Origin: Chloranthus sessilifolius
Lineage: Eukaryota; Streptophyta; Magnoliopsida; Chloranthales; Chloranthaceae
Reading direction: 5' to 3'
DNA length: 64,000 bases
NCBI GenBank assembly: GCA_021018995.1
Contig: CM037588.1
Coordinates: 150,679,725-150,743,724 of the forward strand
In this document: piece by piece, positions 47,701-58,199 of the stretch
Layout of the letters: each line of letters opens with the position of its first letter
Numbering within the stretch: the stretch's first letter is position 1
Program-made: the position numbers and the translations under genes
Notes under the pieces: generated by a model
Told to the model about the DNA's origin: nothing
Seen by the model: only the letters and a program-made list of their open reading frames with translations
Database searches by the model: none

Positions 47701-47984
47701 ACTTAAAGTAACAAAATAGACATGTACAAAATTTTGGGACCCTTGCAGATAAATAATAAAAGAAAGTTTAGGGTCAAGACCCTGCTAGGTCATTTCATGA
47801 AGTTGAGACCTTGGTGGGTAGATTAGAAAGAGTTGGGACCCGACTGGGTAATCCACCTAATAATAAATTACCTAATTTGAGTCCTAGCTCCTTGACCTGC
47901 CCCTACCTTCTATATTAACTAAAATTTGCCCAACTTGACCTAGGTCTTTGCTAATTGGGTCAGATTGAGCTTGGATTCATCATC

Positions 47985-48510
47985 ATCTCCAAAGCTATAG
48001 TCTATCTATTTGAAGTCTGCTTTGCAAGTTCTATTTCTCCACTCATATATGATTAGTCCTATTTGGAATCAAGATCTGATTCAGAGTTTCAATTTTAGCC
48101 ACATATTAGTGTATGAAGCTAATTGAGATAAATTTTCAGCATGATATATAGAAATCAACTTTTAACACCATAAATGAGTAAAAATACCCTCTTCAAAACC
48201 TTGGTAATATTATGATGTCAGTGGCAAAGAGCAAACATCAATTCCATCCATCTACATGCAGGTTAGATTGCTTTTAGTAAGGGATCATTGCAAACTCATC
48301 CTTAGACAATGAGCCACCATCTTATCAGTTGTGCATATATTTGGAGTTTGAGGTCCACTTACTGCCTAACTTCTTGGTGACTGACTAAAGAGGAGTTGTT
48401 TCTTAGGATTTTGATGTTATTTATAGGCCTGCACAAACCATACATCTCCTTCGTACTTAGTGATTGAGTATTCGAACTATCTGAATAACAACATGCTCGT
48501 AGGAGGAGAA
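47985..48510. other. No gene or repeat recognised
   Basis: AT-rich single-copy-looking DNA. Confidence 0.4.
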
Positions 48511-49945
48511 ACTATAACCACTCATAAACATGATACCAAACTTAAATTGGATGGCTCGAGAGATTATCCTATACAAACAACATAATAATTAATAATGAGA
48601 TCATGGGTGTGTCATCAAACGGTCAGTTTTTTACTTCACGTGGCACAGATCCCAAAAAACTGACTCAAAAATCATGTGTCAAACATTACTCACAAACATC
48701 ACCTTTTGGAAATAAACATTTGATGGTACATCCAGAGTCTCAAGATCAATCGTGTAGAAGATTGAGATGAAAATCACTCAATCAATAGATTTTCAATGTA
48801 GGTCATGGGTCAAAATCTCAGTCGAAATTTCAAATTTTCAGCCAAGATGACTCAGTTTCGGCCTGAATTGAGCTGGGAAATGCTATTTATCGCCCCCCCT
48901 TCCAAAATCTTGAAATTATCGGCCAATAATTTCAAGATTCTGGGAGAGATTCTGAAGCCCTGCTTCGAAATATATTTTCGGGGTTTAAAACCTATGGAGA
49001 GGAAGAAGAAGAGTGGTGAAGGACTTACCTAGCTAGGTGTCAGCATTGTGCTGTAGTCCGAAATCAGGTATGACATCTTCATTTTTCTCCTTTCTTTTTC
49101 TTCTTCTTTCTGTTTTTCCTTTTATTTTTAGGTTTGCTTTTTTTTTTCTTTTTTTTTTTGAGAGCCATTACTTGCAGACGCTTTTCAAGTGATTGCACTA
49201 AATTTAAAAGAAAGACCTACAAATGCACTATAACCACTCATAAACATGATACCAAACTTAAATTGGATGGCTCGAGCGATTATCCTATACAAATAATATA
49301 ATAATTAATAATGAGATCATGGGTGTGTCATCAAATGGTCAATTTTTTACTTTACGTGGCATAGATACCAAAAAACTGACTCAAAAATCATGTGGCAAAC
49401 ATCACGCACAAACATCACCTTTTGGAAATAAACATTTGATTGTACACCCAGAGTCTCAAGATCAATTGTGCAGAAGATTGAGATGAAAATAACTCAATCA
49501 ATAGATTTTCAATGTAGGTCATGGGTCAAAATCTTAGTCGAAATTTCAAATTTTCGATCGAGATGACTTAGTTTCAGTTTGAATTGAGCTGAGAAAATGC
49601 TATTTATCCCCCCCCCCCCCCCCCCCCCTCCCTTTGAAATTATTGGCCAATAATTTCAAGATTCTGGGAGAGACTCTGAAGCCCTGTTTCGAAATATTTT
49701 TTAGGGGTTTAAAACCCTTAGAGAGGAAGAAGAAGAGTGGGGAAGGACTTGCCTAGCTAGGTGGCAGCATTATGCTGTAGCCCGAAATTAGGTGTGACAT
49801 CTTCGCTTTTCCCCTTTCTTTCTTCTTCTTCTTTCTGTTTTTCCTTTTATTTTTTGGTTTACTTTTTTTTTTTTTTTTGGAGAGCCATTACTTGCACACG
49901 CTTTTCAAGTGATTGCACCAAATTTAAAAGAAAGACTTGCAAATT
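48511..49945. repeat. 716-bp tandem duplication
   Basis: ACTATAACCACTCATAAACA begins at 48511 and again at 49227, and the two copies match throughout with small differences. A 21-base C run (49608-49628) is found only in the second. Each copy ends inside the left inverted repeat of a MITE (GAGAGCCATTACTTGC). Each copy also contains a foldback MITE (about 48580-48800, with its duplicate at about 49300-49520). Confidence 0.9.
49608..49628. repeat. Poly(C) run
   Basis: Twenty-one C in a row. Its length may be unreliable in assembly. Confidence 0.9.
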
Positions 49946-50259
49946 TGGCGACCTCTACTATATGAAACACCATGTAAGCTGTTTGATTTGAGGCCATGAT
50001 TTAAAGATATCAATTGCAAAATATTAGAGCAAAATATAATTTTCATCATTTGATTAAATTGAGTCAAATGCTATTATATAATTCATCAGTTGCAAGTATC
50101 ATGTTTTGCTCTAATTTTATGTACCAGAGATCTATTGGTCATGAACTTTAAATCAGACAGCCCATATTGCATTTTTACATATCACATATCTCTAAAATAC
50201 CAAGTCTTTCTTTAAATTCGGTGCAATCACTTGAAAAACGTGTGCAAGTAATGGCTCCC
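49879..50259. mobile_element. Mutator-type MITE with ~62-bp inverted ends
   Basis: GGAGAGCCATTACTTGCACA opens the left end. The right end read in reverse is GGGAGCCATTACTTGCACAC, and pairing continues through TCAAGTGATTGCACC to AAAGAAAGACTTG. On the right the element is followed by exactly nine T; on the left it is preceded by a longer T run. This fits a 9-bp Mutator target duplication, though poly(T) is weak proof. The interior is non-coding. Confidence 0.7.
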
Positions 50260-50519
50260 TTTTTTTTTGGTAATACTGACATTTATAGCAAAGAGTAACA
50301 CTCCTACCAATCACATACACACCTGAATGGTATTTAAATGATCTTAGACCATAAGGGTTTACGATGTAGGTGATCTGAACCATCAACATTATTTTTTAGG
50401 GATATTTAAACCATCTTAACTGTGGACTATAACTTCAACCATTGGTTTTAACTTTAAGGGCTAATATTAAAGTTCACCAATCAGATGGCTCACATTCACT
50501 GCCCAGCTTTCAATCTATG

Positions 50520-50715
50520 ATCAGTTAAACAGTGTTTAAATGATCTGACACCATTAAAATATCACTTTTTATTTCATACCATTAAAGTGTGATTTATCAT
50601 TATGCCATATGGCACACACCTATGATTTATCAAATAGTGTTTAAATGATCTTACGCCATTAAAATTTCACTTTTTATTTTACACCATTAAAGTGTGATAT
50701 ATCATTATGATTGCT
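50520..50715. repeat. Two-copy tandem repeat, 105-bp period
   Basis: AGTGTTTAAATGATCTGACAC at 50531 and its near copy at 50636 share the following CCATTAAAATATCACTTTTTA and TTAAAGTGTGAT stretches. Confidence 0.8.
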
Positions 50716-50719
50716 TCAG

Positions 50720-50990
50720 ATCAAATGATGGAGATCTTGCTTCACCCAAATCTTCCACACAATTGATCTTGAGATCATGTCGCAAGACGATTAGTTTTTT
50801 ATTTCAAATGTCATATATCTCCCAAAAATGGCCTTAAACTCATGTTTGAGCGTGATGTGTGCTCTAGGATTCAAGGGGAATTTTTTAGGGATATGTGGAA
50901 TAAAAAGTTGACCGTGATAGGTGCGACATGATCTCAAGATCCATTGTATGGAAGATTAGGGTGAAGCATGATCTCCATCATCTGTTCCGA
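50720..50990. mobile_element. Foldback MITE with ~120-bp arms
   Basis: GATGGAGATCTTGCTTCACC at 50728 is inverted at about 50983-50964 as GATGGAGATCATGCTTCACC. Pairing runs on through TTGATCTTGAGATCATGTCG and, more weakly, to the centre near 50850. The same family occurs at about 48580-48800, 49300-49520 and 51140-51390. The Mutator superfamily is likely from the long arms but unproven. Confidence 0.7.
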
Positions 50991-51062
50991 AGCTATCAAT
51001 GGGTTTAAAGGGGTTGCACATATGGGCACTTTCAAAGATTGCGTGAGCGGTAATAGAGGTAC

Positions 51063-51064
<2 letters not shown>

Positions 51065-51122
<58 letters not shown>
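51065..51122. repeat. (AT)n microsatellite
   Basis: About 28 AT units, flanked by TAGAGGTACCC on both sides (about 51055 and 51123). Open frames through it (IYIYIY) are artefacts. Confidence 0.95.
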
Positions 51123-51126
<4 letters not shown>

Positions 51127-51132
51127 GTACCC

Positions 51133-51392
51133 AATATTTCATACAGTAGATCTTGAGATCATAGCCAAACTAGCAAACGGTCAGATCTTGATTCCAGGTG
51201 GCATACATCCCCAAAGTGGCCCTAATCATGGGCGTATCATGAGAAGGGTTTTCGAGTCACTATTGAGATTTATTCAATGTGGAATCAAAATCTAACCGTT
51301 TGATATGTTTTGCATGAGCTCAAGATCCATTGTGTGATCGATTGGGACAAAACATTATCTCCATCGTTGGATTCAATCCAGTCAACAACTCT
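51133..51392. mobile_element. Foldback MITE, same family as 50720-50990
   Basis: The left arm AGATCTTGAGATCATAGCCA and AACGGTCAGATCTTGATTCCA pairs with the right arm, read in reverse as GGATCTTGAGCTCATGCAAA and AACGGTTAGATTTTGATTCCA. The left tip is shortened next to the (AT)n tract. Confidence 0.6.
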
Positions 51393-51889
51393 TAGGCCAT
51401 GTTCGAGTATTTCCCCAGTTATCTCAGAGAAGTTTAGATTCTTGACAATTCTGTTTCCTGCAGATTCCTGACAAACTTAGATTTCTGACTTTCCCCAGGT
51501 GTGTTCTTTTAGGTCTCAAAAGACCTCTGATTCTTAGCATTTCACAGAAATGAATGATTTTATGTGTTTTTTTAATTAATCCAGAAAAGCCCAGAATCAG
51601 TCTACTTTAGGGACATCATATGACCGTAGGAATGACAGTAGAGCATCCGATACTGTGCCGTAAATATTCGAAGGTCATTTTTTGCCAATGCACGATCCAT
51701 GAGAAGTTGAACACTTCCATCAGTGCAATTGTGCAAAAAATATTCTTATAACTATACTACCCGATCGCCTATCATATTAACAATATAATGTCACTTGTAC
51801 GATGATCTATCACTTTGACGGTATGAAATTCCAAGATCATAAGTCAATAAATGGTGTAAGATCTTTTAAATATTATTTCGGTCCAATAT

Positions 51890-52130
51890 CAACATTGTGC
51901 CAGGTCAGATTAAACCGATACATATACGATAAATGTTAGACAATTTTGGCGAAAAGAGATCAACCCACACGCTGTCATCTGGATATCGGTCGATACCTTT
52001 ATTTTCTTTTATTTTTAAATAAGCCAATACATATCGGTATCGGCCCTTACGTAACAGCCGAGTCGTATCGGTCCTCCATGGACCGATACCCGAGTCCAAT
52101 ATCGATTTTGACACCTTGGTTATAAGCCAC
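51890..52130. mobile_element. hAT-like short element with GTATCGG subterminal repeats
   Basis: GATATCGGTCGATACC, CATATCGGTATCGG, CGTATCGG and GACCGATACCCG cluster between TCCAATATCAACATTG and its rough inverse near 52110. This is typical of non-autonomous plant hAT elements, but the ends are too diverged to fix. Confidence 0.4.
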
Positions 52131-52435
52131 ATTTAGGCCCCATTAATTTTTGGTATGCTATTTGAAGTACATCTATTTGAATCCGACACAGTGTGCGCCT
52201 TGGATCGTACGCCTCCGTCCTAATTGGATCAAGAGCAAATGAGACCTCACCATGCACCATGAGATTGTTGCACACCGAATCCCCACTCACAACCATTACT
52301 TAAAACACATTATTATTATTTTTACTAAGGTTACTTGCTTACTCCCCTTACCCAAATTAACTAAAAAGGTCACTTGTGAAATTGAAATCATTTGTTGGAG
52401 TTTTCTTCTTCCTCCAACCAAGTGAACTAGAGAGG

Positions 52436-52595
52436 AGCAAAAACTCTTTGCTAGAGAGAGGAGCTACTAGAGAGAGAGAGTAGCTGCTACTGATAAAGAG
52501 AGAGGAGCTGCTAGAGAGAGAGAGAAGAGTTGCTAAAGAGAGGAGTCGCTATTGCTAAAGAGAGAGAGAGAGAGAGAGAGGAGCTTACCAAACGC
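52436..52595. repeat. GA-rich minisatellite
   Basis: Repeats of AGAGAGAGGAGCTGCTA-like units, about 25-40 bp long, ending in a pure (GA)n run at about 52558-52580. Confidence 0.8.
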
Positions 52596-52599
52596 TTGG

Positions 52600-54588
52600 A
52601 AATGATGACTCTATCTGGTGTATATAGTAAAGCGTACTATACACTCACCTCAAGCGTTATTGCTTAGTTTCCGACTATTCTTGAGTAAATAACTCGGAAA
52701 CAGAAAGTGCATCAAAACTCAGCTTTCGTCGGAATCTGTGTGGGACCTACTGAGGTAATCCCTTAGAAAAACTCTGAAATGGCAATTTTCTGAGCTGCAA
52801 CTTAGTTTCCAAGCGAAAATATAGCATGCGAAAATGCCCTTAGGGTGTAAATTCCAAGTTTCCCTTAATATTCAGTTGCAAATACCGATATCCTTCTAAA
52901 GGAATCAAACTTGAAAAGAATGGTCTCACTAGTGTAAAAAAAAAAATGGTTTAAACGGACAAAAATTAGCCTCACTAGTATAAATATGTGTTCTAATAAT
53001 ATTAAAAGAGTTTTTTTTAATTAATAAAATAAAGTCCGACAAAATTCGATAAAATTTAGAACATATTTTCAAAAAAATCCAAAATTTAGCGATAATTTAA
53101 CCAAAATTGACCAATTTATGATTCGGGTCATAAATGAAACCGAGATAGGCACCTCAATAATTGGATAGGCGTGAATCGAGCTACCCTTATTTTTCTAGCA
53201 AACAATCGCTTGCTTTGTAGTTGCTTGGTTAATTACCTACTTCAAGTACATGAGTCCTCGTAACTTATGTGAGCCATTAAGGATTGCTTGCTCAGGCATA
53301 GCAACTAATCTGGGGCTCATGAATAAATCGGCTTGAGAAAATATCAGGAAAAAAATCGTAAAAATTTGGGAAAACTAAAAAGATAATTATAATTATAGAT
53401 ATAAAAAGAGAAAAATGGGAAAAAAATAACAAAAAAATGTATGTTATAGCAAAATTTGCGAGTTTTTGAAAAAAGGTCCAATTTAAATTGGATTTAATGA
53501 TTGAGTGAAGAAGTCAAGATCACGTGACTTTTTAAAAAAAAATGGGAGTATTTGGTCACACTGTTCTCAAGCTGAGAGCATGATGGATTGTTCGAAACCC
53601 TAAACATCTAGACCATAATATGCAAATAAAAATTAATGATTAATAATCAGGACAGTGCACGTTTTATTGTGTTGTCATGGATTGGCATGGCCCATATATA
53701 GAATTGATTGGCCAATTAGGTTTTGAGCAATACCTAATTGAATGGGAAGCTTCCAACATCAAAGATCCAGTCTGCGAGAGGGATGCGGCAGGAGAACATA
53801 GTTGTCGAACTAGAAAGTGTACGAAACTGCCAAGCTTTGCAAAATTTTATCTCCTGATAAAAGAGTCTTATCGCAGTTGCATGGGGTAAATAAACACACA
53901 GCAGTAAAATTGCATTTGGGCCGGTTGGACTTATGTAGGATGAGCTGAATGGGGACGCTTCTGTGTGCACTCAAATCTGAGGAAAAAACGGTGTAGTGTG
54001 TTGAGCTACCGTTTGGCGAGAGTAGGAGGGGAGACCCGGCCCATTCATATCAAAATAGAACAAGCACCTATGAACTAAGGGGTATTGAATGTCAACCACA
54101 GAGTGAGGTGATATCAGAATACAAGGGTGATTTACTGGTCAAGCCATGAAACTTATTTGATTTTTGTCAACATGACAGCAACTCGACAGGGTTTATGTGC
54201 TTGAACTGACTACACGACCAAAGTCGTGGCTAAGCAGCTACATTTTTTTGAATTGGAAAAAATGAAGAAGATTCCTTGGATGAAATGTGGGTAGGAGAGA
54301 GGGATGGGGGTGGTTTTGTTTCTCATGTGGTGGATATGGTGAATTTTGTTCATGAAGATGATAAGTAATCTGCAGGACACTGAAACTGGTTGCCAAAAAA
54401 ACTACGCAGAAATGGACTTAAGAAATGATTGGCTCCCCTCACATGTCAAGAGAGGACTCCATTCAATTCTTTTAACCATGTTGGATGCAACTGGTTGATA
54501 GGGAGGGGGATGTCTCCATAAGAGGGAATGAGATGAGACAATTACTTCTTGTACTGAAGCAAGAGAGAAGTGATAATTATCTCAGTCC
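52600..54588. other. AT-rich stretch without recognised gene
   Basis: A 70-codon frame at 53677-53889 has unremarkable composition and no family I recognise. Nothing else stands out. Confidence 0.4.
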
Positions 54589-54593
54589 AGTTC

Positions 54594-55074
54594 TGTAACG
54601 CCCCGACTCCACATGTCAAGATATTGTCCTCTTTGGTTGGCTCTACTTGGTCACCAGCAGCCCTTTTCCTTCAACGTTTTATTTTTTGTATAGGCCGACC
54701 CCTAAGTATGGACCGCTGCTCCAACCCAATATGCGTCTTAACAGGAGTGCGGAGGCCATTACTTATCTCCCAAAGTCAGGACCACTCTTTACACGATGTG
54801 GGACTTTACAATCTCCCCATCTTGTAATCGAGCCGTCCTCAATTTTGATACCATTTTGTAACACCCCGACTCCACATGTCACGATATCGCCCTATTTGGG
54901 TGGCTCCACTTGGTCCTACCAGCAGCCCTTTCTCTTCAAAGTTTTGTTTTTGGTATGGTCCAACCCCTATTATGGGCGGCTGCTCCCACCCAAAACGCGT
55001 TTTAACAGGAGTGCGGAGGCCATTACTTATCTCCCCGGGTCAAGACCAATTGTTACACGATGTGGGACCTTACA
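54594..55074 (-). mobile_element. TRIM retrotransposon (non-coding, both LTRs present)
   Basis: LTR copies lie at 54594-54810 (217 bp) and 54857-55074 (218 bp). On the minus strand each starts TGTAA(A/G)GTCCCACATCG and ends CGGGG(T/C)GTTACA. The 46-bp interior holds, three bases after the upstream LTR, TGGTATCAAAATT, a tRNA(Met)-type primer site. Just before the downstream LTR is the purine tract AAGATGGGGAGAT. The flanks AGTTC / AATTC are a 5-bp target duplication with one mismatch. Such miniature elements carry no protein and rely on enzymes of others. Confidence 0.85.
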
Positions 55075-55199
55075 AATTCCAAAGTTTTGGGAGTCACTGT
55101 CTATAGATATAGGGATGGAACTTACATTAAGTCAAAAGATTAGGACCTATATGGGCTTTCTGGCCTTTATTTAGCAAGGGTGTTTACGAAAACTGTTTC

Positions 55200-56478
55200 C
55201 ATCAACAACTTTTATTACTAGTGAGGGGCAAGAAGGGCATTTCCACTTTCTCAACAAAATCTGATGAGGGCATGAGGGATTCTGTTGCAGCATCCAATCA
55301 TGTGCTCATCCAATCCTATCCTCCAAACTCATTCCTACATCATATTCTCATGTATGGAAAACAGAAGATTCTTATTCTAGGGTTGCACTGCCAAATTCCC
55401 TCCTAATTTCTTTCACTTGTTTAGTTAATGTTGACATTGGGCTTCCTGATGGTTGTGTATCAAAAATAGGTTGCAGTGGGCTCAATCGGATACTTCTAAT
55501 AAGGAGATTTTAATTCAAGATGTGGCATCCAATGATGAGAGGGAAAGGTGGTGGGATATAAGATTGAGAAGAAATCTAAGAGATGATAAGATCGGTAGCT
55601 TGGCGGACCTCCTTTCTGAGCTGCATGATGTTACACCATGCCCTAGTGGCATCGATAAAAGGACTTGCATCCCAGGCACCAAAGGGGTGTTCACAGTGAA
55701 ATCCGTTCACAATTTTTTGAGAAAAGATACTCATAGGGATGTGTAGTGGGATGGTTTATGGAGGGTCCACCCACCCTAAAAAAAACAGCCTAAATTTTTT
55801 CCTGGGTTGGATGGTAGGTTGGGAATGAATTTTACAGGCGGTGGAACAATTGAATAGGACAGGAATGGGCTTGAGAAATCAGTGCATTATGTGTGGAAAT
55901 GATGAAGAAAATGCTTCACAGCACTTAGGTTGCAGAGATATGACACTGGATTCTGGCTGTGTTTGGGGTAAGTTGGACTGCACCGAAATCATGCCGGGAG
56001 ATGATGAATGCTTGGCTAGGGGTTAAGTTCAAGGGGATTCAACGGAGATTCTGGGATGTGGCTGTGATCTCGAAAGGAACGAAAGAATTTTCAGAGGTTC
56101 ACGCAGGACAAGGCCTATGGTTATAAAGTTCATTAAATACCGCATTGTGGAATGGGGCGAAGCCAACTATATGGTTGGACAGATCACGAAGGCCATGATA
56201 AGGGAGCAATGGGAGGAAATGGTGTCGAGGTGATGCGTCCCAGTTGAGGGTTTCCTCCAGCTTCATCTGAAATTGGCTGCGAGGTTCCTTTCGGCGCTGG
56301 CTCAGTGTTTTTTTTCTTCTATTTGCTGTATGTTTGTTTTTGTTGTTTCTTTTGCCATTAGCAATGCTGTATGTTGGTTTTTGTTGTTTCTTTTGCTGTC
56401 TAGCTGCTTGCTAACACGCAAGTATGTACCTCTTTTCCTCTTTAACGAATGTACTTATTTACCAATTAAAAAAAAAAT
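55200..56478 (+). mobile_element. L1-type LINE, ORF2 C-terminal part and 3' end
   Basis: 55480-55746 reads LLSELHDVTPCPSGIDKRTC then GVFTVKSVHNFLRKD, the stretch before the zinc-binding reverse-transcriptase end domain. 55841-55930 reads MGLRNQCIMCGNDEENASQH, that zinc-binding domain (C-x2-C ... H). A T-rich 3' untranslated region runs to CTTATTTACCAATTAAAAAA at about 56455-56477. Stops split the coding part, so it is dead. The catalytic reverse transcriptase is absent, so the copy is 5'-truncated at or near 55200. Confidence 0.7.
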
Positions 56479-56869
56479 TGAAGGAGGAATCCACCCATTT
56501 CCTCTATAGGATACTTCGTGAACCATTGACCATGGAATTTCTGGCTTCTGACAGCATCGAGGGGGAGGCTGACTGTAAGGTTGATACTGGCATAGGAGGA
56601 ATTCAAAAGCTTATCAGAGACAGGAATGGAGTGTACCCTCTCACACACATAGAAAAAGAATGTCTGGGACTCGAAGAAAATCTGAAGGGAAAAGGGGAAT
56701 GAAGGGGAGACAGACAGGATGATAGGGAATCTGGGAGTTAAATTTAAAAGAAGAAAAAAAGGCTTGACCTCTAGAGTATGGCAACATGCACGTAGATTGA
56801 TATCTATCTGTTGGTCGGCAGTGCTGAAGAGGTAAAAACGCAGAGGGAAGAAGCATATTGAGCAAAAAC

Positions 56870-57277
56870 CAAGGAAGCACGGATACTCCATTTTTGGTAA
56901 CATACTTGTACTGTATCCGTATCGGATTCCGATACTTGAGGGATACGGCTGCATGCGTATCTTGGGCGTTTTCCGAAAAAAAAATTAAAAGAGGTAATCA
57001 GACTGCGAGTTTAGGATTTAGGGATTTTCGGAAAAGAAGAAGAAATCGAAGAACCCTACCAAGGAGCCTACCAGCGTGCAGCCTACCTATTTGAAATCAG
57101 TCTCTATCAGTTTCTTTTGGTTTCTTTTCCTTTCTTCTTCTTTTTCTTACGTTTATTAACCTAAAAAATATATATAAAAAATTAAATACACGTATCCCTG
57201 CCCTATCGTATTTTGATTTTTTTATAATTGTCGTATTGCCGTACCCGGTGTCCCATACCCGAGTCTATGCTTCTTAG
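56870..57277. mobile_element. hAT-like MITE with exact 8-bp target duplication
   Basis: GCAAAAAC lies on both sides (56862-56869, 57278-57285). The ends are imperfect inverted repeats, CAAGGAAGCACGGA and, from the right, CTAAGAAGCATAGA. The subterminal zones are rich in GGATAC/GTATCC words. 408 bp long and non-coding. Length of duplication, repeat style and size fit hAT. Confidence 0.75.
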
Positions 57278-57348
57278 GCAAAAACAGACTGAGGAATCTC
57301 ATAACTGAAGTAGTAACCAAGTTATTCCCCTGAGATATATTCCTTTGA

Positions 57349-57525
57349 GTGTCACAGAAGGGAAGAAATTGTCATACACACGGAAAAATGAAATGGGCTC
57401 AATTGGAAACGGAAGAGAATATACATGAAAGTAATTGGGTTGACAATGCAATTAACAACAACGACAACAGGATAATAAGGGATGATAACAACGCAATACC
57501 TAGTTGGGTTGACGATGTTTCTAAG
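57349..57525 (+). CDS. Possible exon, unrecognised
   Basis: 59 codons from ATG 57349 (MSQKGRNCHTHGKMKWAQLE onward, with NNNDNRIIRDDNN) end at a strong donor-like AAG/GTGAGT (57523-57531). The polar, Asn/Asp-rich composition is unusual. It could be a host exon or chance. No acceptor or partner exon is identified. Confidence 0.2.
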
Positions 57526-58199
57526 GTGAGTAAAGCCATGTGTTCATCAATAGATTATATGGAAGTAGCATTTTTCCTTTCTTTTTTCTTTCTGGGCATT
57601 AAAATAGGATCAAAACTCTGATTCAAGACTTTGACAAGCATTCACTGAGTTGACATACAAGCCAGACCCTCTAAAACTAAAAAATTTACAGCATCTCCAT
57701 TCGCATCTAAATCTCTTGTTTTTCTTTTAATGGAATTTTTTCTATACAAGTTTCCATCAACAGGCGAAACTCAACACTTCTCCATGATTTGGCATTTATG
57801 TATTTAACCCTCTAAGATCAACAAGACATATAGGTCCCCGATAAAGAGCTTCTTTTTCATGTTGAGTCCCTGACATTAACGTCGAGGTTTTCGTTCCATC
57901 TGGTTCAAAATTTCCTCTATAAAAGGGTGCTTGGAGTAGCTCCGCGTACTTCTTGGATACCTCCGATCTCTCTAGGCTGGACCCTAAGGCGGGGTAGATA
58001 CTACGAAGGTTCATAGGAGACCATTAATTTTCCTCCCTGGAGATATGGTCAGAGCACCATAAAAGGTGACAACTCTGCGAGCAACTGGTTGGTTCTGTTC
58101 GAACTGTAATAACCTTAATATCAGCCTCAGATGGTTTGTAATCGGGAGGCTGCAACTTTGGCAGGCACAATGGTCAGATTGTCAAAAGCAGGAGCCAGG

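Larger units (their letters stand above)
26566..47855. mobile_element. Mutator-like element (MULE), about 21 kb, with several genes
   Basis: Terminal inverted repeats of about 120-150 bp: left CTACCCACCGGGGTCCC-like text then TTGATGAAATGACCCAACAG and GGTCTAAGACCCT (26600-26660). The right, read in reverse, has TACCCACCAAGGTCTCAAC, TTCATGAAATGACCTAGCAG and GGTCTTGACCCT (47820-47768). Inside are a MuDR-type transposase and cargo-like genes. A 9-bp target duplication is plausible (TTAATAAAG / ATAATAAAT) but not exact. The right part is split by a solo LTR. Confidence 0.75.
26138..47980. mobile_element. hAT-like element, outer shell of the second nest
   Basis: The left end (26138-26560) starts TAGGGCTCAACGGGTCAGG and is full of GGGTCGGGTTGGG / GACCCGACC repeats, a hAT-like subterminal pattern. 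Right of the MULE, 47880-47980 has CCCAACTTGACC and GGGTCAGATTGAGCTTGGA, the inverse of the left end with mismatches. It is interrupted by the MULE. Target duplications are not clear. Confidence 0.45.

Noticed and set aside
50934-51156. Frames with long IYIYIY runs
   Set aside because: Translation of the (AT)n microsatellite.
57796-58014. 72-codon minus-strand frame (LERSEVSKKYAELLQAPFYR)
   Set aside because: Reasonable composition, but no known family, no splice context, and it adjoins a LINE leader. Not enough support for a gene.
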